A stretch of 64,000 nucleotides of DNA from the NCBI RefSeq assembly GCF_013389665.1, contig NZ_CP058316.1, positions 2,852,001-2,916,000 of the forward strand. The letters run 5' to 3'. The stretch is from Microbacterium oleivorans (GTDB lineage: Bacteria; Actinomycetota; Actinomycetes; Actinomycetales; Microbacteriaceae). Shown piece after piece: positions 39,231 through 54,307 of the stretch. Position 1 is the stretch's first letter; every line of letters begins with the position of its first letter. The position numbers and the translations under genes were made by a program. The notes under the pieces were generated by a model. That model did no database searches. It worked only from the letters and a program-made list of their open reading frames with translations, and had not been told where the DNA came from.

Positions 39231-40128
39231 ACGACATCGACCTGCAGCACACGACGCCCGAAGAGGCGGCGGCCAAAGCCGGTGTCCTCATCGAGTCTCT
39301 GCCCTGGCTGCAGCGCTTCCGCGACCAGATCATCGTGATCAAGTACGGCGGCAACGCGATGGTTTCGGAGGAGTTGCAGGAGTCCTTCGCCCAGGACATC
39401 GCCTACCTCCGCTTCGTCGGGGTCAAGCCCGTCGTCGTGCACGGCGGTGGCCCGCAGATCTCGAAGATGCTCGACCGCCTCTCGATCGAGAGCGAGTTCA
39501 AGGGCGGGTACCGGGTGACGAGCACCGAGGCCATCGACGTCGTCCGGATGGTGCTCACCGGCCAGATCAACCCGCAGCTGGTCGCCCGCATCAACGCCTA
39601 CGGGCCCTTCGCGACCGGTCTGTCGGGTGAGGACGCCGGCCTGTTCGGCGGTCGACGCCGCGGGGTCATCGTCGACGGGACCGAGCACGACCTCGGACAC
39701 GTCGGCGACGTCGTCGCGGTCGATCCGCAGCCGGTGCTCGACCAGCTCGCCGCCGGCCGCATCCCGGTGATCTCGTCGATCGCTCCCGACCTCGACAACC
39801 CGGGGCAATCGCTCAACGTCAACGCGGATGCCGCCGCGGCCGCAGTGGCCACGGCGCTGAATGCGACGAAGCTCGTCGTGCTCACGGATGTGCCCGGGCT
39901 CTACGCCGACTGGCCCAACCGCGACTCGCTCGTCTCGCACCTGACGGCGACCGACCTGCGCGCGATGCTCCCCGGCCTCGAGTCGGGCATGATCCCCAAG
40001 ATGCAAGCCTGCCTCGACGCCGTCGACGGGGGAGTGGACACGGCCGCGATCATCGACGGACGCCAGCCGCACTCGGTGCTCGTCGAGGTCTTCACGGCGC
40101 AAGGAATCGGCACGGAGGTGGTGGCGGG

Positions 40129-40132
<4 letters not shown>
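39227..40132 (+). CDS. argB: Acetylglutamate kinase
   Basis: A 301-residue kinase with the N-terminal KYGGNAM phosphate-binding motif, VVHGGGPQI, and the [15 protein letters not shown] segment near the ATP site. In Actinobacteria this is the arginine-feedback-inhibited step; the N-terminal helix before KYGGNA that allows hexamer formation and inhibition is present (about residues 1-30). Overlaps argJ and argD by 4 bases each. Confidence 0.96.
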
Positions 40133-42296
<2,164 letters not shown>

Positions 42297-42317
42297 CCGG
42301 GCGGTGACGGAGGGACG

Positions 42318-44896
<2,579 letters not shown>

Positions 44897-44909
44897 CATC
44901 AGTCGTACG

Positions 44910-44930
44910 CTGATATCTCGGCGTTATCAG
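44910..44930. promoter_or_regulatory. SatD operator, copy 1
   Basis: CTGATA (44910-44915) and TATCAG (44925-44930) flank TCTCGGCGT. Its core ATATCTCGGCGTTAT matches the core of the second site 28 bases away at nearly every position. Strongly AT-rich compared with surrounding DNA. Confidence 0.65.
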
Positions 44931-44936
44931 ACCACG

Positions 44937-44959
44937 ACTTATATCTCAGCGATATAAGT
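44937..44959. promoter_or_regulatory. SatD operator, copy 2
   Basis: A perfect inverted repeat: ACTTATATC (44937-44945) and GATATAAGT (44951-44959) around TCAGC. It covers the expected -35 region of the promoter whose -10, TAATCT (44962-44967), ends 6 bases before the ATG at 44974, so a bound regulator would block transcription. Confidence 0.75.
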
Positions 44960-44973
44960 GTTAATCTCATATC

Positions 44974-45618
44974 ATGACGATCGCTGTGATCGCCGACATC
45001 GTCGGCTCTCGCCGCCTCGATGACCGCAGCCTCACCCAGGCGCGGATCGAGCGGACGATCGCCGAGGTCGACGCGGCGCTCCCGGTGAGCCGAGCCCCGA
45101 TGCGCGCGACGTTCGCCGACGAGTTCCAAGCCGTGTTCGATGAGCTCGACGACGCGCTGGCCTGGCTCCTGCTCCTGCAGCTCGCTCTGCCCGATGAGGC
45201 GGCACTGCGGTTCGGGGTGGGTGTCGGAGACGTCGACCAGGTCGACTCCGCCACGCCGACGATCTCAGACGGCCCCGGATGGTGGCGCGCACGCGAGGCG
45301 ATCGAGCAGGTCCACGGTCTGCAGGACCGCACCGTGCCGCGCGCCCGCACCCGCGTTGTCGCCGGTGGCGAGGAGGATGTCGCCATGGCCGACCGCATCC
45401 GTTTCGTCAACGCCTACCTGCTCGCGCGCGACGAGCTGGTCGGTGCCATGTCGCAGCGTGCCCGCCGCCTCGCCTACGGCCGGTGCCTGGGTCGCACGCA
45501 GGGTGCGCTCGCCGCCGAGGAGGGCATCTCGCAGTCGGCGGTATCGCAGCTGCTCGCCTCGTCGGGTGCTCCCGCCGTCGTCGGCGGGTTCGCGGCACTG
45601 CGGGAAGGCTTCCGATGA
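44974..45618 (+). CDS. SatD family protein with C-terminal HTH
   Basis: A 214-residue protein. The N-terminal SatD domain shows MTIAVIADIVGSRRLDDR and TFADEFQAVFDELDDAL, a nucleotidyl-cyclase-like arrangement. The C-terminus carries a helix-turn-helix, GRTQGALAAEEGISQSAVSQLL, so it can bind DNA. Twin palindromes directly upstream suggest autoregulation. SatD was named from a streptococcal acid-tolerance locus; its biochemical role is unknown. The stop overlaps the next gene by 4 bases. Confidence 0.85.
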   Translation: MTIAVIADIVGSRRLDDRSLTQARIERTIAEVDAALPVSRAPMRATFADEFQAVFDELDDALAWLLLLQLALPDEAALRFGVGVGDVDQVDSATPTISDGPGWWRAREAIEQVHGLQDRTVPRARTRVVAGGEEDVAMADRIRFVNAYLLARDELVGAMSQRARRLAYGRCLGRTQGALAAEEGISQSAVSQLLASSGAPAVVGGFAALREGFR

Positions 45619-46310
45619 TCGGGGCCGGGCTCGCGCTGCTCGCCGTCGGCGGGCTCGACCTCGCTCGGCGCCGCCTGGCGGGTGCCCGGCTGGGGGTCGT
45701 CCTGGTGCTGATCGGCGCCGTGCTGCTCCCGCTCGCCGCCTGGGCCGGCGCCGCCGGCTGGTGGTTCGCCGCGGTCGCCGTCGCGGCCGGGTGGGCGGCG
45801 ACGACCTCGACCCGCGACCCCACGCGCTGGGGACTCTGGCCCGCGGCGGGCATCGCCGTTGTGGTGGCCGTCATGGTCGCCTTCGTCGGGGTGCGCGACG
45901 GGCAGGGCCCGCTCGAGCGCATCTGGCCGATAGACTCGCCTCTCGGCGCCGTCACCCTCGACCTCGCCGTTGCGATCGCGGGATCGCTGGTGTTCCTCGT
46001 CGAGTCGGGCAACGTCATCGTCCGTGCGTCGCTGCGCGACGGCGCCGTCGCCGAGGAGGCCACCAAAGCGCTCAAGGGCGGCCGTCTCATCGGCCCGATC
46101 GAGCGGCTGCTCGTCTTCGCCCTCACCCTCACCGGGGCGTTCACGCTGCTGGCTGCGGTCCTCGCGGCCAAGGGCATCGTGCGCTTCCCCGAGATCTCCC
46201 GCGACGAAGACGGCGGCGACCGTGCCGAGTACTTCCTCGTGGGCAGTCTCGTCAGCTGGGTCGTCGCCCTGGGAGCGGCGTTTCTCGTCTGGTGGGGTGG
46301 CGCGGGCTGA
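45615..46310 (+). CDS. Membrane protein cotranscribed with satD
   Basis: A 231-residue protein with about six membrane helices (for example LGVVLVLIGAVLLPLAAWAG and LLVFALTLTGAFTLLAAVLAA). It is translated by coupling to the SatD gene (ATGA overlap), so the two likely work together. Partner membrane proteins of SatD in firmicutes are DUF3307 proteins; whether this one belongs to that family could not be decided by eye. Confidence 0.75.
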   Translation: MIGAGLALLAVGGLDLARRRLAGARLGVVLVLIGAVLLPLAAWAGAAGWWFAAVAVAAGWAATTSTRDPTRWGLWPAAGIAVVVAVMVAFVGVRDGQGPLERIWPIDSPLGAVTLDLAVAIAGSLVFLVESGNVIVRASLRDGAVAEEATKALKGGRLIGPIERLLVFALTLTGAFTLLAAVLAAKGIVRFPEISRDEDGGDRAEYFLVGSLVSWVVALGAAFLVWWGGAG

Positions 46311-46348
46311 CCCTTGCCGTCCCGCGCCGGCTGCGTCATGCTCGCCGC

Positions 46349-46699
46349 ATGGCGAAGATGGAGCTTTTCGAGATCCCGGCCGACGACATCCAGCGTGCGC
46401 AGGCGTTCTATCGGTCGGTGCTCGGGTTCGAGTACGAGCCGTGGGCCGACGACATGGGCATGCTGCGGCAGCCCGATGGTCACGGTGTCGACGGTGATCT
46501 GCACCAGCGGGGTGAGGTGCCGCATCCCACGATCGTGTTCACGGTCGACCGCATCGAGGATGTCGTGGCTGCCGCGGTCGCCGCCGGCGGCGAGCAGGTG
46601 GGGGAGATCCAGCAGCTCGGCGAGGACTCGCGGTGGGTGTACCTGCGCGACTCCGAAGGCAACGTCATCGGGTTGTTCGACGAGGTCGCGGTGGGCTGA
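46349..46699 (+). CDS. VOC family (glyoxalase-like) protein
   Basis: A 116-residue protein with one vicinal-oxygen-chelate module pair: MELFEIPADDIQRAQAFYRSVLGFEYEPW at the N-terminus and YLRDSEGNVIGLFDEV at the C-terminus with the metal-ligand Glu position in EGN region. Substrate unknown; YdjA-like VOC proteins of this size are widespread and often of unknown function. Confidence 0.8.
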   Translation: MAKMELFEIPADDIQRAQAFYRSVLGFEYEPWADDMGMLRQPDGHGVDGDLHQRGEVPHPTIVFTVDRIEDVVAAAVAAGGEQVGEIQQLGEDSRWVYLRDSEGNVIGLFDEVAVG

Positions 46700-46724
46700 C
46701 ACGGGGCGGCGGCGCGCCCGCTGA

Positions 46725-46730
46725 TAGCCT
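46725..46730 (+). promoter_or_regulatory. -10 element of tyrS, leaderless spacing
   Basis: TAGCCT ends 7 bases before the tyrS GTG at 46738. No T-box leader fits in the 38-base gap. Confidence 0.45.
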
Positions 46731-46737
46731 GGAGCGC

Positions 46738-48042
46738 GTGTCTGATGAAGCCCTGACGGCCGCCCCCGTGGCGCTCGATCCCGCGTTCGAGAACGTGTGG
46801 GACGAGCTCGTGTGGCGCGGTCTCGTGCATGTGTCCACCGACCAGGAAGCGCTGCGAGAGGCGCTCGGCGGAGACCCCATCACGTATTACTGCGGCTTCG
46901 ACCCCACGGCGGCATCCCTGCACCTCGGCCACCTCGTGCAGCTGTTGACGCTCCGCCGCCTGCAGCTCGCCGGGCACAAGCCGCTCGGGCTCGTCGGAGG
47001 CTCGACGGGTCTTATCGGCGACCCGCGGCCGACTGCCGAGCGCACGCTGAACTCCCGTGAGACCGTCGCCGAGTGGGTCGACCGCCTGCGCGGCCAGATC
47101 GAGCGGTACCTGAGCTTCGAGGGCGAGAACGCTGCCCGCATGGTCAACAACCTCGACTGGACGGCACCGCTGTCGGCGATCGACTTCTTGCGCGAGATCG
47201 GCAAGCACTACCGTGTCGGCACGATGCTGAAGAAGGATGCCGTCGCCGCGCGCCTGAATTCCGATGCCGGCATCAGTTACACCGAGTTCAGCTACCAGAT
47301 CCTGCAGGGTCTCGACTTCCTCGAGCTGTACCGGCAGTACGGCTGCACGCTGCAGACCGGCGGGTCGGACCAGTGGGGCAATCTCACCAGCGGCACCGAC
47401 CTGATCCACCGCGTCGAGGGCACGTCGGTGCATGCCTTCGGCACGCCGCTGATCACCAACAGCGACGGCACGAAGTTCGGCAAGAGCGAGGGCAACGCGA
47501 TCTGGATCGACGCGGAGCTCACGAGCGCGTACGCGTTCTACCAGTTCTGGCTCTCTACCGCGGATGCCGATGTCGTCGAGCGTCTGAAGGTGTTCACGTT
47601 CCTCTCGAGCGACGAGATCGCCGAGTACGAGCGCCTCGTCGCCGACGAGCCGTTCCGCCGCGCCGCTCAGAAGCGTCTGGCGTTCGAGGTCACCGCGACC
47701 GTCCACGGTGTCGATGCCACGGCCAAGGTCATCGCGGCGTCCGAGGCGCTGTTCGGTCAGGGCGACCTGACCGCGCTCGATGCCGACACGCTGCGCTCGG
47801 CCCTGCTCGAGCTGCCGCACGCGACCGTCCCGAAGGGAACCGGGGTCGTGCAGCTGCTGGTCGACACCGGCCTGGTCGGCAGCCTGTCGGAGGCGCGACG
47901 CGCGATCGCCCAGGGCGGCGTGTCGGTCGACGGAGTGAAGGTCGACGACGAGTCGGCCATCGTCACCGGCGACCTGCCGGGCGGGGTGTCGGTGCTGCGA
48001 CGCGGCAAGAAGACGCTCGCCGGCGTTCTCATCGGGGGCTGA
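46738..48042 (+). CDS. tyrS: Tyrosine-tRNA ligase
   Basis: A 434-residue class I synthetase. The HIGH motif is HLGHL and the KMSKS motif is KFGKS. YCGFDPTAASLHLGHL and QYGCTLQTGGSDQWGN form the tyrosine pocket. The C-terminal S4 RNA-binding domain is at about residues 365-434 (SEARRAIAQGGVSVDGVKV). GTG start with leaderless promoter. Confidence 0.97.
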   Translation: MSDEALTAAPVALDPAFENVWDELVWRGLVHVSTDQEALREALGGDPITYYCGFDPTAASLHLGHLVQLLTLRRLQLAGHKPLGLVGGSTGLIGDPRPTAERTLNSRETVAEWVDRLRGQIERYLSFEGENAARMVNNLDWTAPLSAIDFLREIGKHYRVGTMLKKDAVAARLNSDAGISYTEFSYQILQGLDFLELYRQYGCTLQTGGSDQWGNLTSGTDLIHRVEGTSVHAFGTPLITNSDGTKFGKSEGNAIWIDAELTSAYAFYQFWLSTADADVVERLKVFTFLSSDEIAEYERLVADEPFRRAAQKRLAFEVTATVHGVDATAKVIAASEALFGQGDLTALDADTLRSALLELPHATVPKGTGVVQLLVDTGLVGSLSEARRAIAQGGVSVDGVKVDDESAIVTGDLPGGVSVLRRGKKTLAGVLIGG

Positions 48043-48050
48043 CCAGCCGG

Positions 48051-48830
48051 ATGCCGTTCACCCCGAGCCATGCCGTCGTCGCGCTCGCGGTCGTGCGGAC
48101 CCCGCTCGTGCCCGCGGCGGTGGCGATCGGGGCGATGGCGCCGGATCTGCCGCTGTTCGCGCGCGGGATCGGCATCAGCTACGCGCAGACGCACGCGTAC
48201 CCGTGGCTGACCGTGGTGATCGCGGGCGTGCTGCTGCTCGCGTGGTGGCTTCTGCTGCGCCCCGCCGCGCGTGAGCTCGCGCCGGGATGGATGGCGTCGA
48301 GGCTGCCGTCCGCGTGGGACGCGCAGGGCGGCGAGGCGCTGCGGACGGTGCGGCGGGGGACCGTGCCGATGACGGTCGCGATCATCGTGGCATCCCTCGC
48401 GATCGGGGTGCTCAGCCATATCGCGTGGGACGCGTTCACCCATGAGGGGCGGTGGGGCGTCGAGCTGATCCCGGCGCTCGCGGAGCGCTGGGGGCCGCTG
48501 CACGGCTACCGGTGGTTCCAGTACGCCTCGAGCGTGCTCGGGCTGCTGGGCCTCGCGGTAGCGGGCGCCGTGTGGCTGCGCGGTGGAGCTCGTGGCGCGG
48601 TGCGGCGGGTGCTGCCCAGCGTCGTGCGCGTGACGTGGTGGGCGTCGCTGCCGGTCGCGCTCGTGATCGCCACGGCCGTCGGGTTCGCGGCCTACGGGCC
48701 GCTGACGGCGGAGTGGACCGCGCAGCACCTCGCGTACCGGGTGCTGCCGCCGGCGTGCGCCATCTGGGGTGCCGGCACGGTGATGCTGTGCATCGCGGTG
48801 CAGATCGTGCGGCGGCGCGCCTTGCGCTGA
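48051..48830 (+). CDS. DUF4184 family membrane protein
   Basis: A 259-residue membrane protein with about six helices. The N-terminal MPFTPSHAVVALAVVRT and GAMAPDLPLFARG motifs and HIAWDAFTHEGRWG in the middle are the conserved signature of DUF4184, resembling metal-dependent hydrolase YdjM-type proteins through their His/Asp pattern. Function unknown. Begins 8 bases after tyrS, so probably cotranscribed. Confidence 0.8.
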   Translation: MPFTPSHAVVALAVVRTPLVPAAVAIGAMAPDLPLFARGIGISYAQTHAYPWLTVVIAGVLLLAWWLLLRPAARELAPGWMASRLPSAWDAQGGEALRTVRRGTVPMTVAIIVASLAIGVLSHIAWDAFTHEGRWGVELIPALAERWGPLHGYRWFQYASSVLGLLGLAVAGAVWLRGGARGAVRRVLPSVVRVTWWASLPVALVIATAVGFAAYGPLTAEWTAQHLAYRVLPPACAIWGAGTVMLCIAVQIVRRRALR

Positions 48831-48878
48831 GCTCGCGCCACCGCAGAGCCGAAGCCGACCAGCTCGATACAGGGTGCG

Positions 48879-49247
48879 TTACTCGACACCGCGGAGGCGG
48901 TCGATCTCGCGACGCTCGCGCTTGGTCGGGCGCCCGGCACCGCGGTCGCGGACGGCGAGCATCGCGGTGGGTTCGCGCGGGGGAGTGCGCTCGTCGACCG
49001 CTGTCGCGGCGACCGGGGCCCCGACGCGCTTGGTGAGCGTCTGGCGGACGACGAGGATGCGGTCGAAGCCCGCGATGCGCACGCGCAGCTCGTCTCCCGG
49101 GCGCACCGACTGGGATGCCTTGACCTTCTCGCCGTTGACGCGGACGTGTCCGGCACGGCAGGCGGTGGTCGCCGCGGAGCGGGTCTTGTAGACGCGGACC
49201 GCCCAGAGCCACGAGTCCACGCGGACGGGGGCGTCGGATGCGGTCAT
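48879..49247 (-). CDS. S4-domain RNA-binding protein (Hsp15-like)
   Basis: A 122-residue protein with an N-terminal S4 domain, RVDSWLWAVRVYKTRSAATTACRAGHVRVNGEKVKAS, and a basic C-terminus (TKRERREIDRLRG). It resembles HslR/Hsp15, which binds stalled 50S-nascent chain complexes. The frame is open upstream to 49568, but the ATG at 49245-49247 gives the family N-terminus. Confidence 0.88.
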   Translation of the reverse strand: MTASDAPVRVDSWLWAVRVYKTRSAATTACRAGHVRVNGEKVKASQSVRPGDELRVRIAGFDRILVVRQTLTKRVGAPVAATAVDERTPPREPTAMLAVRDRGAGRPTKRERREIDRLRGVE

Positions 49248-49269
49248 GCGTTCCATTCTCGCCGACGCG

Positions 49270-49887
49270 TCAGGTCGGGTCGCCGTCGGTGTGCTCGGTC
49301 GCGCCGGACAGGTCGAGCGAGACGAGGGCGACGTGGGGCTTCGGGCGGGCGACCTCCCGGAAGTCGGCGGTGAGGAACGTCGAGAGTGCCCCGTGGTAGA
49401 GCTCGTTCGAGGTGACTTTGCGCCCAGCATCCGGGTCGACCGGATACGCCTCGACCACTCTGGCGCCGTTCTCTCGGGCGAAGGCGACCGCCGCCTCGAG
49501 GAGCGCGGCGTTGAGGCCCGAGCCGCGGTGCTCTTTGCGCACCGCGAAGCAGCTGATGGCCCAGACATCCGCGTCGTCCCAGGGCTCTTCGGTTGCGCCG
49601 GCGTAGGCGCGCGTCTTGCTCAGGCGTACCTGGCGGGTGCGCGGACCGACGCGGACCCAGCCGGCGGCGTCGCCGTCGACGTAGGCGACGAGCCCGGGGG
49701 AGGGCGCGGCATCCACTTCATCGCGGAAGGCGTCCGCGCGTCCCGCGATGTCGGTGCGCTGGAAGTCGGCGTTCGTCATCGTCCACCATTGGCACTGACA
49801 CTCGCCCCCGTCGCCGCCACCGCTCATCGCCTGCTGCGCGTCGCTGAAGCTGCCGGGTGTCACCGGCACGATCGTCGTCTCGCTCAT
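49270..49887 (-). CDS. GNAT family acetyltransferase
   Basis: A 205-residue protein. A conserved CQCQWW motif near residue 24 is typical of a GNAT subgroup of unknown substrate. The acetyl-CoA motif is VRKEHRGSGLNAALLEAAVAFARENGARVVEAYPVD. Start taken at the ATG 49885-49887. Cotranscribed with the S4 gene 22 bases downstream. Confidence 0.85.
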   Translation of the reverse strand: MSETTIVPVTPGSFSDAQQAMSGGGDGGECQCQWWTMTNADFQRTDIAGRADAFRDEVDAAPSPGLVAYVDGDAAGWVRVGPRTRQVRLSKTRAYAGATEEPWDDADVWAISCFAVRKEHRGSGLNAALLEAAVAFARENGARVVEAYPVDPDAGRKVTSNELYHGALSTFLTADFREVARPKPHVALVSLDLSGATEHTDGDPT

Positions 49888-49964
49888 GGGCCGACCGTAG
49901 CGCCCAGCTCCGACACCGGCAACGCGCCCGGGTGCAGCGGTTCGCGAGCAAGCCCGGGACCGGT

Positions 49965-49970
49965 TAGGAT
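49965..49970 (+). promoter_or_regulatory. -10 element of the tRNA-Pro gene
   Basis: TAGGAT 30 bases before the mature tRNA 5' end. A perfect GTCCGC/GCGGAC hairpin (49979-49992) sits in the 5' leader of the precursor. Confidence 0.45.
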
Positions 49971-50000
49971 AGGGGAGTTGTCCGCGTGCGGACAGCGGAC

Positions 50001-51533
<1,533 letters not shown>

Positions 51534-51721
51534 GACGCGAGGCCGCGTGATGGGGCGTTAGTCATCTATTGGGGTTTGGCTTTTCGGGGGCGTCGTGGGT
51601 TTTGTGCTGTCGCGTTTTGGTTCGTCGAGGGTGAAATCGATCGGGGTGAGCGCGGGGAGCCTGACCCGCTTTTCCGGACACCAGTTTTGAGGCGATGATC
51701 GTCTCGGAAGGAGTCCGTGAG

Positions 51722-52006
51722 ATGCCTGCTGCCCACCCGCCGGAGTTCCGGCGTCGAGCCCTTGATCTCGTTGCCCAGGGAAACCCGGTTGCGCAGACCG
51801 CTCGTGATCTTGGGATCAGCGAGTCGTGCCTGCGGAACTGGATGAACCGTGACGCGGTCGACTCCGGCCGCAAGTCCGGGATCACGACCGATGAGCACAA
51901 GGAGCTCGTCGAGTTGCGGCGCCGGAACCGGGTGCTGGAGATGGAGATCGAGATCCTCAAGCGCGCGTCGGCGTACTTCGCGAGGGAGAACGTGCTCCCA
52001 AAATAG
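51722..52006 (+). CDS. IS3 transposase OrfA
   Basis: A 94-residue helix-turn-helix protein (FRRRALDLVAQGNPVAQTARDLGISESCLRNWM) with a leucine-zipper-like C-terminus (LRRRNRVLEMEIEILKRASAYF). It binds the IS ends. Start at 51722 with an AAGGAG site; an upstream in-frame ATG at 51695 lies in the IS leader. The heptamer CCCAAAA at 51997-52003, just before the TAG, allows a -1 shift into orfB. Confidence 0.88.
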   Translation: MPAAHPPEFRRRALDLVAQGNPVAQTARDLGISESCLRNWMNRDAVDSGRKSGITTDEHKELVELRRRNRVLEMEIEILKRASAYFARENVLPK

Positions 52007-52053
52007 GGTTCCGGCTGGTCCAGGAGCTCGCCGCTGACGGTGTTCCCGTCGCG

Positions 52054-52878
52054 GTGGCCTGCCGGTTCCTGAACGTCTCGAAGTCCGGCTTCTACGAGTG
52101 GGTCGGCCGGCCACCATCGCGGCGTGCGGTCTCGGATGCGGAGCTGACGACCACGATCCGTCGAATCCACGCTGACTCGAGGGGGACGTATGGGGCGCCG
52201 CGGGTGCTTGCCGAGCTTCGGCTCGGACTCGGGGTTCACGTTGGCCGGAAACGCGTCGCCCGGCTGATGCGGATCGACGGTCTTGTGGGCGTCTCGCACC
52301 GCCGGAAGCGGCGCGGATGGAAGCCCGATACCGCTACGCACGAGGACCTCGTGAAGCGACAGTTCCGCGCCGACACGCCGAACCGGCTGTGGTTCTGCGA
52401 CATCACGCAACACCGCGCGAAAGACGGATGGGTCTACTGCGCGGCCGTGATCGACGCGTTCAGCCGCCGGGTCGTTGGCTGGTCGATCAGCGACCGGATC
52501 ACTGCGGAGATCGTCGTTGACGCGCTCGAGATGGCCCGCTGGCGCCGCCGCCCCGAACCCGGGACCGTGGTCCACGCGGACCGAGGAGCGCAATACACCT
52601 CATGGCTCTTCGGGCATAGGCTCCGCCAAGCCGGGCTCCTCGGCTCAATGGGACGCGTCGCTTCCAGCGTCGACAACGCACTCATCGAGAGCTTCTGGTC
52701 AACGATGCAACGCGAGCTCCTCGACCGGTCGACCTGGGCCTCGAAAGCGGAACTGTCGTCGGCGATGTTCGAGTGGATCGAAGCGTTCTACAACCCCACC
52801 CGCCGACACACCGCGCTCGGCAACCACAGCCCCGTGGAGTTCGAACGACTTCACATCCCCGCCGCAACCGCGGCATGA
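52054..52878 (+). CDS. IS3 transposase OrfB (DDE integrase domain)
   Basis: The catalytic part of the transposase. HTH_21 region (TIRRIHADSRGTYGAPRV), then an rve domain with the DDE triad: Asp in WFCDITQH, Asp in VVHADRGAQYTS and Glu in NALIESFWSTMQRE. The open frame is continuous back to 52003, where the sequence IGFRLVQELAADGV shows it is normally reached by -1 frameshifting from orfA to give an OrfAB fusion. The ATG at 52054 is only the first ATG in frame. The gene appears intact. Confidence 0.88.
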   Translation: MACRFLNVSKSGFYEWVGRPPSRRAVSDAELTTTIRRIHADSRGTYGAPRVLAELRLGLGVHVGRKRVARLMRIDGLVGVSHRRKRRGWKPDTATHEDLVKRQFRADTPNRLWFCDITQHRAKDGWVYCAAVIDAFSRRVVGWSISDRITAEIVVDALEMARWRRRPEPGTVVHADRGAQYTSWLFGHRLRQAGLLGSMGRVASSVDNALIESFWSTMQRELLDRSTWASKAELSSAMFEWIEAFYNPTRRHTALGNHSPVEFERLHIPAATAA

Positions 52879-52909
52879 TCAACAAAGAGAAACCGTCCGG
52901 GAAACCGGG

Positions 52910-52999
52910 TCAGGCTCCGCCCTCGTCGTAGCTCGGGTCGACGTGAAGGGGTTCCGGCTCTTGCGGCACGATTTCGTCGTTGAGCTTGTCGACGTTCAT
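52910..52999 (-). pseudogene. Small acidic ORF cut by the IS end
   Basis: A 29-residue frame, MNVDKLNDEIVPQEPEPL and onward, beginning just after the MFS gene on the same strand and stopping within the right terminal repeat of the IS. The composition looks like real coding sequence, so it may be the N-terminus of a longer gene truncated by the IS. Too short for a family call. Confidence 0.3.
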
Positions 53000-53004
53000 G
53001 GCCG

Positions 53005-54276
53005 TTATTCCGTGGCGCTGGGTTCTGATGCGGTGGGTCGGGGCGCCGGCCACGCTTTGCGTGGTTGGGGCACGATGGCGATGGAGCCGGTGGCGACCGA
53101 GACTCGGTATTCGCGGTCGATGGTTCTGACCGGCTTGGCGATGCTGATGAGGATGAGTGCTGTTGCGGCGAATGCGGCCGCGGCCCATGCGTTCAGTGTG
53201 TAGGGGGGGCCAAATATGAGGAGGGCTCCGCCGACGGTAGAGCCGAGGACGTTGGCGAGTCCCACTGCACTCTGAGTAAGGGCGGCGGCAAACGCCGGTG
53301 CGAAGGGAGCGGTGTCGATCAGTCGAATCTGTAACGGCAGGATGATCAGCTGTGCAGAGATGCCGATGCCGAAGGCGGCGATGAAGACGAATACTTCGCT
53401 GCTCATGGTGAGGGCGAAGACGACCATCACCACTCCGGTCACCGCGTAGGCGATTACGAGGGCGCCTTTGACCGATCTATCGGCAATCCGCCCGCCGATG
53501 ACGGCGCCAACTGTCATCCCAACTCCGAAGAGCACCAGTATCCAGGGCGTGGCGCTGGTGGTGAGCCCTGCCGCCGCGGCGATGACGGAGATGTACCCGT
53601 AGACGGAGTTGATCGAGGCGAATCCGATGGCACCGGCGATGATGCCGATCCACATTTGACCTCGCTTTAGAGCGGCCAGGTCGGCCGTCACGGGTCCGGC
53701 TTCCCGAGGCTGGGCCTGCGGGAGAAGCACTGTTATGGCGATAGCTGTGGCGGTGAATATGGCGGTGATGCCTAGGAATACGGCGCTCCAGCCGGCGGTG
53801 TCGCCGAGCGCGGTCGCGAGGGGGACGCCGGCGATGTTTGCGATTGTTTGTCCGAGCACCACTGTAGAGGCGGCTCGTCCGCGGTGTTGTGGGGCCAGCA
53901 GCGTCATCGCGGTTGCAGCCGCCGCCCCGAAGTACGCGCCATGGGGCAGGCCCGAGAGGAATCGAGCGAGGATAAACACCTCAAGGTTCGGGCTGAGTGC
54001 TGTGATCAGGGTTGCGATGGCCAGGAGCACGACCTCCACGATCAGCACACGTTTGAGAGGGAGTCGGCGAAGCAGCAGGGTGAGCACCGGGGCGCCCAGC
54101 ATCGCTCCGAAGGCGTAGGCGGCGATGGCCGCGCCGATGGCCTGGCTCGATGAACCGAACGATTCGGCGATGTTCGGGAGTAGACCCACCACCGCGAATT
54201 CGGTCGTTCCGAGCCCGAATGTGCCGAGGGCCAGCGCGGCCAAGGCCGGGCCGGCGGGTCTGCGACTGGCGGTCAC
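53005..54276 (-). CDS. MFS transporter (sugar-efflux type)
   Basis: A 423-residue protein with 12 membrane helices of the AraJ/arabinose-efflux type. GTTEFAVVGLLPNIAESFG in helix 1, the loop motif GAPVLTLLLRRLPLKRV between helices 2 and 3, and FLSGLPHGAYFG in helix 4 are family hallmarks. It is the last gene of the minus-strand cargo cluster and probably moves a sugar or glycoside related to the rhamnosidase substrate, or exports a toxic product. Confidence 0.85.
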   Translation of the reverse strand: MTASRRPAGPALAALALGTFGLGTTEFAVVGLLPNIAESFGSSSQAIGAAIAAYAFGAMLGAPVLTLLLRRLPLKRVLIVEVVLLAIATLITALSPNLEVFILARFLSGLPHGAYFGAAAATAMTLLAPQHRGRAASTVVLGQTIANIAGVPLATALGDTAGWSAVFLGITAIFTATAIAITVLLPQAQPREAGPVTADLAALKRGQMWIGIIAGAIGFASINSVYGYISVIAAAAGLTTSATPWILVLFGVGMTVGAVIGGRIADRSVKGALVIAYAVTGVVMVVFALTMSSEVFVFIAAFGIGISAQLIILPLQIRLIDTAPFAPAFAAALTQSAVGLANVLGSTVGGALLIFGPPYTLNAWAAAAFAATALILISIAKPVRTIDREYRVSVATGSIAIVPQPRKAWPAPRPTASEPSATE

Positions 54277-54307
54277 CGTGTTCCTCCGGCGAGCTGAGAT
54301 GAGCTAT

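Larger units (their letters stand above)
51656..52918 (+). mobile_element. IS3-family insertion sequence
   Basis: A 1263-bp element with 24-base terminal inverted repeats at 51656-51679 and 52895-52918; they agree at 22 of 24 positions (left end GGAGCCTGACCCGCTTTTCC). It carries overlapping orfA and orfB in the usual IS3 order. No 3-4 bp target duplication is seen at the ends, which suggests that the flanks were rearranged after insertion. Confidence 0.85.
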
